Shown here: in pieces, positions 1 to 5,754 of the stretch
How the letters are laid out: every line of letters begins with the position of its first letter
How positions within the stretch are numbered: position 1 is the first letter of the stretch
Assembly (NCBI GenBank): GCA_013698435.1
Contig: JACCVA010000276.1
Coordinates: 1 to 8,169 of the forward strand
DNA length: 8,169 nucleotides
Reading direction: 5' to 3'
DNA from: Nocardioidaceae bacterium
GTDB taxonomy: Bacteria > Actinomycetota > Actinomycetes > Propionibacteriales > Nocardioidaceae
Notes under the pieces: generated by a model
The model's database searches: none
Told to the model about the DNA's origin: nothing
Seen by the model: the letters and a program-made list of their open reading frames with translations, nothing else
Translations under genes and position numbers: made by a program

Positions 1-242
1 CCGCGGTGAAGATGATCGCCGAGCTGGAGCGGATGGACCGCGGCCGCTACGCCGGCCCGGTCGGCTGGCTCGATGCGAGCGGCGACGGCGAGTGGGTGAT
101 CGCGCTGCGCTCGGCAGAGTACGACGGCGCGACGGTCCGGCTCTTCGCCGGTTGCGGCATCGTCGCCGACTCCGACCCCGAGGCTGAGCTAGCCGAGGCC
201 GCCGCCAAGTTCGTCCCCGTCCGCGACGCCCTTTCCCCCTGA
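1..242 (+). CDS. menF: Isochorismate synthase (MenF type), C-terminal end, partial at the left edge
   Basis: This is the last 79 or so codons of a chorismate-utilising enzyme, cut by the window edge; the reading frame begins at base 3 and ends with TGA at 240-242. The protein would convert chorismate to isochorismate, the first committed step of menaquinone synthesis, in the cytoplasm. What is seen: the block RYAGPVGWLDASGDGEW followed by IALRSA, then LFAGCGIVADSDPEAELAE and a terminal KFVPVRDAL. This is the conserved end of the isochorismate/anthranilate/salicylate synthase family, including the acidic residues after SDPEAE that sit near the Mg-binding site and the following lysine. Menaquinone use, rather than siderophore or salicylate use, is inferred from menD, menC, menE and menA within 6 kb. 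The start and catalytic core are outside the window. It is convergent with the next gene across a repeat-filled gap. Confidence 0.88.
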   Translation, partial: AVKMIAELERMDRGRYAGPVGWLDASGDGEWVIALRSAEYDGATVRLFAGCGIVADSDPEAELAEAAAKFVPVRDALSP

Positions 243-246
243 GGCG

Positions 247-288
247 TTTGCCATGTCAACAATGCAGCTGGCTTGTTGACATGGCAAA
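247..288. repeat. Perfect 16-bp inverted repeat (hairpin) just after menF
   Basis: The arms are 247-262 (TTTGCCATGTCAACAA) and 273-288 (TTGTTGACATGGCAAA), exact reverse complements with a 10-nt centre that contains CAGCTG. The arm is only 6/16 G+C, strikingly AT-rich for this window. It begins 4 nt after the menF stop codon and lies between two convergent genes. It could act as a bidirectional terminator, but neither side has a T-run, so the usual Rho-independent signature is missing. It could equally be a dispersed palindromic repeat (REP/MITE-like) or a binding site. The structure is certain; the function is not. Confidence 0.85.
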
Positions 289-290
289 TC

Positions 291-336
291 TGCCGTGCGG
301 ACAGAACATTTGCCGTGCGGACATGCCATCTGCCGG
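291..336. repeat. Imperfect 20-bp tandem repeats attached to the inverted repeat
   Basis: Unit 1 is 291-310 and unit 2 is 311-330. They match at 16 of 20 positions, and the first 13 bases, TGCCGTGCGGACA, are identical. A third, partial unit (TGCCG) begins at 331. The pattern GACA...CAT/AAT followed by TGCCG also occurs where the right arm of the palindrome (GACATGGCAAATC) runs into unit 1, so palindrome and tandem units look like parts of one composite element. It fills most of the gap between the menF stop (242) and the stop of the membrane-protein gene (350). Confidence 0.75.
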
Positions 337-349
337 AGGAGAGGGCGCT

Positions 350-808
350 CTAACGCCCGACGTCTCGGACCGGGCCAACACGCGGCTCGGTGCCGGAACC
401 CGAACTGGCATGCCCGCCGCTCGCCGCGTCCTGCGCCAGCCGCAGCCGACGCAGGAGGTAGCCGACCGCCGACGCCAGCCCCAGGCCGACACCCACCACG
501 CCGAGCTGGATCAGCGTCACCGTTGTGGCACTCATCCGCGGGGCCAGCAGCAGGCCGGTGACGAGCACGAACGCTCCGAGGGCGACGATCAGCTTCTGCC
601 CGTTGAACCCGGCGCCTTGGTCGAGTCGCCGCCTGAGGTCGAGATGAAGCGCGACGGCGCTCACCAGGTACGCCGGCAAGAAGAGCACCGGCACCCAGAT
701 CCGTAGGTCGATGCCGTTGCCCCACAGCCCCCGCATCATCAGCAGGAACGCCACCTGGGCGATGCCCAGCAGCACAAACAGCGCCGTCTCCAGGTCGTGC
801 CGGTTCAC
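350..808 (-). CDS. Predicted four-helix integral membrane protein, unknown function
   Basis: I do not recognise a family. The 152-residue product shows four hydrophobic segments at about residues 8-26, 36-56, 72-90 and 96-118. Short positively charged loops lie between or after them (DLRRRLDQG near 58-65, LLRRLRL near 118-124), and a polar Gly/Ser-rich C-terminal tail of about 28 residues follows. No catalytic motif is visible. Start choice: GTG at 808, because GGAGG at 818-814 sits 5 nt upstream. The in-frame GTG at 814 overlaps that ribosome-binding site and is less likely. The stop is TAG. It follows the AraC-DinB gene on the same strand after 61 nt and could be co-transcribed with it. That it is a real gene is supported by the Shine-Dalgarno site and the coherent membrane topology. 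Confidence 0.7.
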   Translation of the reverse strand: MNRHDLETALFVLLGIAQVAFLLMMRGLWGNGIDLRIWVPVLFLPAYLVSAVALHLDLRRRLDQGAGFNGQKLIVALGAFVLVTGLLLAPRMSATTVTLIQLGVVGVGLGLASAVGYLLRRLRLAQDAASGGHASSGSGTEPRVGPVRDVGR

Positions 809-831
809 ATCCACCTCCGACGACGAGTATG

Positions 832-851
832 GCGCTCCGAGCGCGGCGCTC
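832..851. repeat. Three alternating GCGCTC/GAGCGC half-sites
   Basis: GCGCTC (832-837), GAGCGC (839-844) and GCGCTC (846-851) are separated by single bases. They form two overlapping 13-bp palindromes that share the middle half-site. They lie between the regulator's stop and the membrane-protein start. They could be an operator or merely GC-rich coincidence. The one-base spacers argue against a strong RNA hairpin, although partial stems are possible. Confidence 0.4.
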
Positions 852-869
852 TCGCATCGCCCGGGCCGG

Positions 870-1790
870 TCAGACCGGCTCGGCCACCCACCGCATCGGA
901 TCGCCGAAGCCGAGGTCGCCGATGCCTGCCGCGTCGAGCGCCTGCACCGCCAGAGTGCGTCGGTAGGCCGCGAACGTCAGCACGTGGGCGACCATCCCGC
1001 CGTAGGTGAACATCTGCGGCGGATCGCAGACAGTGTCGACGAACGTCTCGTCGAGCCGACCCTCCGCACAGACAGTGCGGATGTGGCCGAGGTACGTGGG
1101 ACCCACCTCGGCCAGCCGCGCCTGCAACGACTCGATGCCCTCGTTGCTCTCGATCCTGAAGTCGTAGGCCCGGTTGTCGAGCGCGGCGTTCCACATGTCC
1201 ATCTGCCCGATGAGACGTGACAGCAGCGACCGGAGCGACGACACGTCGTCACCGTCGTCGACCGACACCTTGATCGGCTTGTCGAGCTGCTCGCCGTCGA
1301 GGGTTGCGGCACGGGCGACGATCTCGCCGACGAGCCACACGTGGTGTTCGACGATCTTGACCAGGAGATCCATGGACGTTACCTCTGTTCGCGCGGGCAG
1401 CCGGAGACCGCCGGGTGGATGGAAGTGCACGCCGTTGGGGGTGTCGAGCTGCATCCGCCGACTCGGCTTGCGCCGCCAGGTCGACGGACCGACGCCGTAC
1501 GCCCGCTGGAAGGCCCGCGTGAACGCCTCGTTGGACGAGTAGCCGGCCTCGACGGCGATGTCGAGGACACCCCTCTCGCTGGTGACGAGCCGGTACGCCG
1601 ACCGCTCGAGAAGCACTCGCCGACGAAACCTTGCCGGTGACTCCCCCGCGGCCGCCGTGACGACGCGGTCGAAGTGAAAGCGTGACAGGTAAGCACGGGC
1701 GGCCAGGTCGTCTCCCCTGACCTCATGGTCGTCGAGGTTCGAGGCCAACGTGTCGACGAAGGTGACGAACGTGTCGGTCGCTGTGCTCAT
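870..1790 (-). CDS. AraC-type DNA-binding domain fused to a DinB-like domain
   Basis: The 306-residue protein has two parts. Residues about 8-108 form an AraC/XylS-type double helix-turn-helix: an N-terminal helix, then LAARAYLSRFHFDRVVTAAA, FRRRVLLERSAYRLVTS, VLDIAVEAGYSSNEAFTRAF and the family-typical end FQRAYGVGPSTWRR. After a Pro/Gly-rich linker (115-138), residues about 140-290 form a helical region resembling the DinB/DUF664 four-helix fold (VEHHVWLVGEIVARAATL, GQMDMWNAAL, GGMVAHVLTFAAYRRTLAV). DNA-binding domains placed N-terminal to a ligand or helical-bundle domain occur in AraC relatives such as GyrI-type fusions. In the last helix, where many DinB proteins carry a metal-binding HxxxHxxxHR pattern, this one has H269 followed by Y276-R277, so the metal site may be lost. 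Start choice: ATG at 1790; an upstream in-frame GTG at 1820 adds ten unconserved-looking residues. No strong Shine-Dalgarno site is visible, only GTGAAG. It follows menD on the same strand after 67 nt. Target genes are unknown. Confidence 0.82.
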   Translation of the reverse strand: MSTATDTFVTFVDTLASNLDDHEVRGDDLAARAYLSRFHFDRVVTAAAGESPARFRRRVLLERSAYRLVTSERGVLDIAVEAGYSSNEAFTRAFQRAYGVGPSTWRRKPSRRMQLDTPNGVHFHPPGGLRLPARTEVTSMDLLVKIVEHHVWLVGEIVARAATLDGEQLDKPIKVSVDDGDDVSSLRSLLSRLIGQMDMWNAALDNRAYDFRIESNEGIESLQARLAEVGPTYLGHIRTVCAEGRLDETFVDTVCDPPQMFTYGGMVAHVLTFAAYRRTLAVQALDAAGIGDLGFGDPMRWVAEPV

Positions 1791-1795
1791 GGCTT

Positions 1796-1823
1796 CACTG
1801 TGGCCCGCCCACCGGCACACTGT
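1796..1823. promoter_or_regulatory. Possible operator: direct CACTGT repeats 22 bp apart
   Basis: CACTGT occurs at 1796-1801 and again at 1818-1823, in the 67-bp gap just upstream of the AraC-DinB start. Each copy has GGC a few bases to its left. The 22-bp start-to-start spacing is about two helical turns, the arrangement commonly bound by AraC-family proteins, so autoregulation is conceivable. The repeat is only six bases and may be chance. Confidence 0.25.
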
Positions 1824-1857
1824 CTTGATCGTTCTTGCGCACTCCGCACGACGGCGC

Positions 1858-3510
1858 TCACAGCAGGCAGCGCAGGCGCTCGCTGAGCCCCCGGCGGTTG
1901 GCGCGTGGGACCGGGAGCTCCACCACGCGGATGCCGGTGACGTCGCTCTCCAGCAGCCGACGCAGGGTCGACGCGTCGCTCGCCCGCTCGTACGCCGTAC
2001 CGGTGGCGGCGCAGAGGGACGCGACGTCGACGCCGTGCGGGGTCGCGAAGACCCGCTCGAACGCGTGGGCGTACGCCTGCGCCCCCTGCTCGAGGGTGGC
2101 GAAGATCGAGCCGCCGTCGTCGTTGGCCACCACGATCGTCAGGTCCGGCCTCGGCTCGTCGGGGCCGAGCACGAGCCCGCTCATGTCGTGCAGGAACGTC
2201 ACGTCACCGACGTACGCCAGCGCGCGGGTCGACGGGCGACCGAGCGCCGCCCCGACTGCCGTCGACACGGTGCCGTCGATGCCGGCCAGCCCACGGTTGC
2301 CGAGGATCAGCCGGCGCTGACCTGCGGGATAGACCGGTGCCATCAGGTCGAGGTCGCGCACCGGCTGCGACGAGCCGACGACCAGCAGCGCACCGGCCGT
2401 GACGGCGGCGGCAACCTCGGCGGCCACCAGCAACGGCAACGCGTCAGGGTCGCTTGCGGCGAGTGCGTCGAGAGCTGCGGACATCTGCTCGTCGAGCGCC
2501 CGCCACTGTCCGATCCAGCTCTCGTCATCGCTGCCCTCAGCCGCCGGCATCGTCTCGACGTGGCGGGCGACCCGTCCGGGGTCGGTGCATACACCGCTGC
2601 GTGCGCGCACCGACACGACCTCGATGTCAGACCGCGAGATCAGCCGCGTCACCGGTCGTGACAGCGTCGGGTGCCCGGTGACGATGACCCGCTGGATCTG
2701 CTCCGCAAGCGCAGACTCGAGCAGCAGCCGGTAGCTTCGCAACGCGTGCGACCCGGTGCGCGCGCCCGACGTCGGCTCCGCCAGCAGCGGCCAGTTCGCC
2801 CGTTGGGCAAGCATCCGCGCCGGCGGCCCGGAGTCGTCGCCGGCGACCACCACGGTGCGCGGGCCGAGTTCGAGCGACACGGTCTCGCCCTCGTCGACAT
2901 ACGGAAGATCGGCCATGGCACCACCGCCGCCGGCTGCCTGCAGACCGGTCGGTTCCGCGCCAGCGGCCGGCACACCTGCCGGGACACCTGCCGGCGCCTC
3001 TGGCGGCAACGGCTGGTCGAACTGCACATTGACGTGGGTCGGCCCCCGTCGGCGTACGGCGGCGTCGAGCGCGTCAGCAAGGCCGACGGGGTCGTGTGCG
3101 GCGATGTCGACGCCCGGTGCAGCGTCGCCGAACATTGTGGCCTGGTAGGGGCTGGTCTGGTTGGCGCCGCTGCCCCGTAGCTCAGCCGGGCGGTCGGCCG
3201 ACAGCACGATCAGCGGTTCGCCGGCGTGCGCGGCCTCCAGCACCGCCGGGTGCAGGTTGGCGACGGCGGTGCCCGATGTTGTCACGACGCTGACCGGGCG
3301 GTGGGCGCCCTTTGCCAGGCCGAGCGCGAGGAAACCCGCCGTACGCTCGTCGATCCGCACATGCAGCCGCAGCAGCCCGGCCTGGTCGGCCCCGTACAGC
3401 GCGATCGCCAACGCCGCGGAGCGCGACCCGGGCGCCAGCACCACATCGGTGACGCCGCCGCGACGAAGCGCCGAGACGATCGCGGCGGCCATGGTCGTTG
3501 CTGTGTTCAT
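1858..3510 (-). CDS. menD: SEPHCHC synthase MenD (ThDP-dependent)
   Basis: This gene encodes 2-succinyl-5-enolpyruvyl-6-hydroxy-3-cyclohexene-1-carboxylate synthase, which joins a succinyl-semialdehyde unit derived from 2-oxoglutarate to isochorismate using thiamine diphosphate and Mg. The 550-residue length fits the family. N-terminal Pyr domain: APGSRSAALAIAL (26-38), RIDERTAGFLALGLAKG with the ThDP-activating Glu55, TSGTAVANLHPAV (78-90) and the MenD hallmark SADRPAELRGSGANQT (104-119). C-terminal PP domain: GNRGLAGIDGTVSTAVGAALG (404-424), then the metal/diphosphate motif GDVTFLHDMSGL (G435-D436) paired with NDDGGSIFATLEQG (N463). A Pro/Ala/Gly-rich linker at about 168-198 separates the domains. 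Start choice: ATG at 3510 overlaps the menC stop (ATGA), suggesting translational coupling; no strong Shine-Dalgarno site is visible. An upstream extension to 3708 would lie wholly inside menC and is rejected. Confidence 0.96.
   Translation of the reverse strand: MNTATTMAAAIVSALRRGGVTDVVLAPGSRSAALAIALYGADQAGLLRLHVRIDERTAGFLALGLAKGAHRPVSVVTTSGTAVANLHPAVLEAAHAGEPLIVLSADRPAELRGSGANQTSPYQATMFGDAAPGVDIAAHDPVGLADALDAAVRRRGPTHVNVQFDQPLPPEAPAGVPAGVPAAGAEPTGLQAAGGGGAMADLPYVDEGETVSLELGPRTVVVAGDDSGPPARMLAQRANWPLLAEPTSGARTGSHALRSYRLLLESALAEQIQRVIVTGHPTLSRPVTRLISRSDIEVVSVRARSGVCTDPGRVARHVETMPAAEGSDDESWIGQWRALDEQMSAALDALAASDPDALPLLVAAEVAAAVTAGALLVVGSSQPVRDLDLMAPVYPAGQRRLILGNRGLAGIDGTVSTAVGAALGRPSTRALAYVGDVTFLHDMSGLVLGPDEPRPDLTIVVANDDGGSIFATLEQGAQAYAHAFERVFATPHGVDVASLCAATGTAYERASDASTLRRLLESDVTGIRVVELPVPRANRRGLSERLRCLL
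2972..2994. repeat. 12-bp tandem duplication in the menD linker
   Basis: ACACCTGCCGG occurs at 2972-2982 and 2984-2994, a 12-bp period. On the coding strand it encodes the repeated AGVP in PAGVPAGVPAAG, within the flexible segment between the Pyr and central domains of MenD. It is in frame and probably harmless, and may reflect slippage. Confidence 0.7.
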
Positions 3511-4475
3511 CGGCCGCGACCCGCCAGTTGTCGGCGGCAGCCGTCGAGCCGCTCGAGCCAACGCCGGGTCGTCTCCTCGTCGGCGCGGACACCTTCGACC
3601 CGGGCCGGGTCCGGCCGCACCCGCCGCGCTGAAAGCATGCCGTCGACCGGCGTCATCGGATCTGCTGTCACGTCTGCCGTCAGCAAAGAGGTGGTCGCCA
3701 GGCCGCACGCGTAGGGGAGCTCCGGCAGCGCGGCCGCGAGGGCGACACCGGCGGCGATTCCTACCGATGTCTCGAGCGCGCTGGACACGACGACCGGCAG
3801 GCCGATTCGCTCCGTCAGTCGCAGACAGGCGTGCACACCACCCAGCGGCTGGACCTTCAGCACGGCGATGTCGGCTGCGCCGAGCCGTTTCACGCGCAGC
3901 GGGTCGTCGGCGCGTCGGATCGACTCGTCCGCCGCAACGGGTACGTCGACCCGGCGTCGCACGTCAGCGAGCTCCTGCACGGTCGTGACGGGCTGCTCGA
4001 CGTACTCGAGTTCGAACGCGTCGAGCTCCTTGATCGCAAGTATGGCCTCGGGCACCGTCCACGCGCCGTTGGCGTCGATGCGCACCCGGCCTTGACGTCC
4101 GATCGCGTCGCGCACGGCCGCGACCCTCGCGATGTCGTCGTCGAGCGTCTGGCCGGGCTCGGCGACCTTGACCTTCGCTGTGCGGCACCCGTGCGGGCCG
4201 ATGACGATCGCGCGGGCTCGAACCGGCCCAACGGCCGGGACGGTGCAGTTGACCGGCACCAGATCTCTGACCGGCTCGGGAAACTCGCGGGCGGCCGCGT
4301 CGACGGCCGCCGCGAGCCAGTCGGTCGACTCTGCGACGTCGTAGTCCCAGAACGGGCTGAACTCTCCGAAGCCTCCTGGCCCGCCGAGCAACACGCCCTC
4401 ACGGTGCTCGATCCCGCGGAACCGGACGTTCATCGGGATCGAGAAGACATCCACCGTGGCTTCGTCCCCGCTCAC
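3507..4475 (-). CDS. menC: o-Succinylbenzoate synthase MenC (enolase superfamily)
   Basis: This enzyme dehydrates SHCHC to o-succinylbenzoate. The 322-residue protein carries the full enolase-superfamily active site: the base pair of lysines in TAKVKV (K101, K103), the metal ligands D134 in RIDANGAW, E160 in YVEQP and D183 in AADES, and the opposite lysine K207 in VLKVQPLGG. The N-terminal capping region contains GGPGGFGEFSPFWDYD (31-46), typical of the MenC branch, and SSALETSVGIAAGVALAAALP (231-251) matches the family's late barrel region. Start choice: GTG at 4475, overlapping the menE TGA by 4 bp (GTGA) and preceded by a strong site, GGGGGAGGA, inside the end of menE. Its own stop overlaps the menD ATG by 4 bp. 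N-succinyl amino acid racemase is a related activity, but the operon settles on MenC. Confidence 0.95.
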   Translation of the reverse strand: MSGDEATVDVFSIPMNVRFRGIEHREGVLLGGPGGFGEFSPFWDYDVAESTDWLAAAVDAAAREFPEPVRDLVPVNCTVPAVGPVRARAIVIGPHGCRTAKVKVAEPGQTLDDDIARVAAVRDAIGRQGRVRIDANGAWTVPEAILAIKELDAFELEYVEQPVTTVQELADVRRRVDVPVAADESIRRADDPLRVKRLGAADIAVLKVQPLGGVHACLRLTERIGLPVVVSSALETSVGIAAGVALAAALPELPYACGLATTSLLTADVTADPMTPVDGMLSARRVRPDPARVEGVRADEETTRRWLERLDGCRRQLAGRGR

Positions 4476-5650
4476 GCGTCCTCCCCCGAATTCGTCCGAC
4501 CACGCGAGGACACTCCGAGCGCGGCCGAGTCGGACGAATCGAGAAGGGTGCGGAGGCGTTGGCGATCGACCTTGCCGGAGTCGAGCATCGGCAATGCGTC
4601 CACGACAACAAGCTCGCGCGGCGCCCAGCTGCGGGGGTGCTCGTCGGCCACGAAGTCGCGTACGGCGGCAAGGCTCGGCACCACCGCAGCCGCGGCGGTG
4701 CCGCCGACCGGCCGATCAGTCGAGCCGCCGCCGGCCACGACGGCGACGATGGTGGCCCCCCACTCGGGGTCCGGCCGCGCGGCGACCGCGACGGCTCCGA
4801 TACCAGGCATCGCCTGCAGGCGCGCTTCTACCGCGGGCAGCGCGATGTTGACGCCTCCTGACACCACCACGTCGTCGGCCCGGCCGACCACGACGAGCCG
4901 CCCGTCCGCGTCGAAGCGGCCCAGGTCGGGCGTGTGCAGCCAACCGTCACGCAGGACGGTCGCGGTCAGGTCGGGCTGCCCGACGTACCCCTCGAACAGC
5001 ACCGGGCCCGCCAGCCGCACCTCACCGCCCGATCCCAGCGCGACGGCCACGCCGTCGAGCGCGACGCCGTCGTAGACGCAGCCGCCGCTGGTCTCGCTCA
5101 TGCCGTACGTCGTCACGACGCGCATGCCGCGCTCGCGTGCCCGCGCCAACAGCTGGGGGCTCGCCGCGCCACCGCCGAGCAGAACCGCGTCCAAGCAAGC
5201 CAAGGCGGCCACCGAGTCGGCCGCGGCCAAGCCCTCGGCGGCGAGCCAGCGGTGCAGCTGTGTCGGTACGGCCGCCAGGTAGCGTCGACCGGACGCCATG
5301 GCGTTCACCGCCGAGGCAAGGTCGTCATGGTCACCCAGCCTGACCGCGATCGTGCCGGCCAGCAGTGACCGGGTCAGCACCTGCAGCCCAGCGACGTAGT
5401 GGGCCGGCAGCGCCAGCACCCACTGCCCGGCCCCACCGAGCCGGGCCAGCGTGGTGGTTGCCGAGGCGCGTAGCGCCCGCGCCGACAACGCGACCTGCTT
5501 GGCCTGCCCGCTGGAGCCTGACGTCACGACGACGAGCGGAGCAGGTTCGTCGGCGGCGAGGAACGCGTCGAGAAGCCCCTCGATGTCGTCGGGGGTGCCG
5601 GCCACGGGGCGTAGCGACGCGGCGCTGGTCACGACTCGCCCGCCACTCAC
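4472..5650 (-). CDS. menE: o-Succinylbenzoate-CoA ligase MenE (ANL superfamily)
   Basis: This enzyme activates o-succinylbenzoate with ATP and CoA through an acyl-adenylate. Motifs counted from the chosen start: phosphate-binding loop VVVTSGSSGQAK (40-51), LPAHYVAGLQVL (81-92), TTYGMSETSGG (180-190), ribose-binding Asp242 in HTPDLGRF, hinge GRADDVVVSGGVNI (256-269), and the C-terminal catalytic lysine K360 in LPMLDSGKVDR. The 392 residues are on the short side for MenE compared with the enterobacterial enzyme, with a compact N-terminus, but no motif is missing. Start choice: GTG at 5650, which leaves a 104-bp divergent gap to menA. Upstream is either a weak GGTGG ribosome site or a TAGGGT box ending 7 nt before the GTG, which would make the message leaderless. 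A frame extension to 5722 adds 24 residues without family character. It is the first gene of the menE-menC-menD operon. Confidence 0.95.
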   Translation of the reverse strand: MSGGRVVTSAASLRPVAGTPDDIEGLLDAFLAADEPAPLVVVTSGSSGQAKQVALSARALRASATTTLARLGGAGQWVLALPAHYVAGLQVLTRSLLAGTIAVRLGDHDDLASAVNAMASGRRYLAAVPTQLHRWLAAEGLAAADSVAALACLDAVLLGGGAASPQLLARARERGMRVVTTYGMSETSGGCVYDGVALDGVAVALGSGGEVRLAGPVLFEGYVGQPDLTATVLRDGWLHTPDLGRFDADGRLVVVGRADDVVVSGGVNIALPAVEARLQAMPGIGAVAVAARPDPEWGATIVAVVAGGGSTDRPVGGTAAAAVVPSLAAVRDFVADEHPRSWAPRELVVVDALPMLDSGKVDRQRLRTLLDSSDSAALGVSSRGRTNSGEDA

Positions 5651-5657
5651 GCCCGCC

Positions 5658-5663
5658 ACCCTA
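5658..5663 (-). promoter_or_regulatory. Candidate -10 box for menE (possible leaderless start)
   Basis: TAGGGT read on the minus strand matches the actinobacterial TANNNT -10 consensus and ends 7 nt before the menE GTG, so transcription could begin at or next to the start codon. No convincing -35 box is seen. The same bases partly form a GGTGG ribosome-binding candidate, so the two readings compete. Confidence 0.4.
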
Positions 5664-5754
5664 CGACTCCATTGCGGGCCCGAGCCGCACCTGGCACCGT
5701 CCACGTCACCCTTCGCCGTCACCGGGCGCGGTGGCTGCCAGACTGGCCGCCGAG

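Noticed and set aside
248..706. Rightward 152-codon frame beginning LPCQQCSWLVDMANLPCGQ
   Set aside because: Its first third is the repeat element and the remainder is antisense to the membrane-protein gene; it has no ribosome site or domain.
189..857. Leftward 222-codon frame over the membrane-protein gene
   Set aside because: Arg/Ala/Gly-rich translation typical of an out-of-frame shadow in GC-rich DNA; the 350-808 frame gives a coherent four-helix protein with a ribosome site.
1750..2661. Rightward 303-codon frame antisense to the menD C-terminal half
   Set aside because: The opposite strand encodes the MenD PP domain with its GD...N motif; the antisense product has no recognisable domain.
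3511..3708. N-terminal extension of menD by 66 codons
   Set aside because: It lies entirely within menC and is Arg/Gly-rich; the ATGA overlap start at 3510 gives the family N-terminus.
3831..5075. Rightward 414-codon frame antisense to menC and menE
   Set aside because: Both genes beneath it have full active-site motifs; the antisense translation is low-complexity and matches nothing I know.
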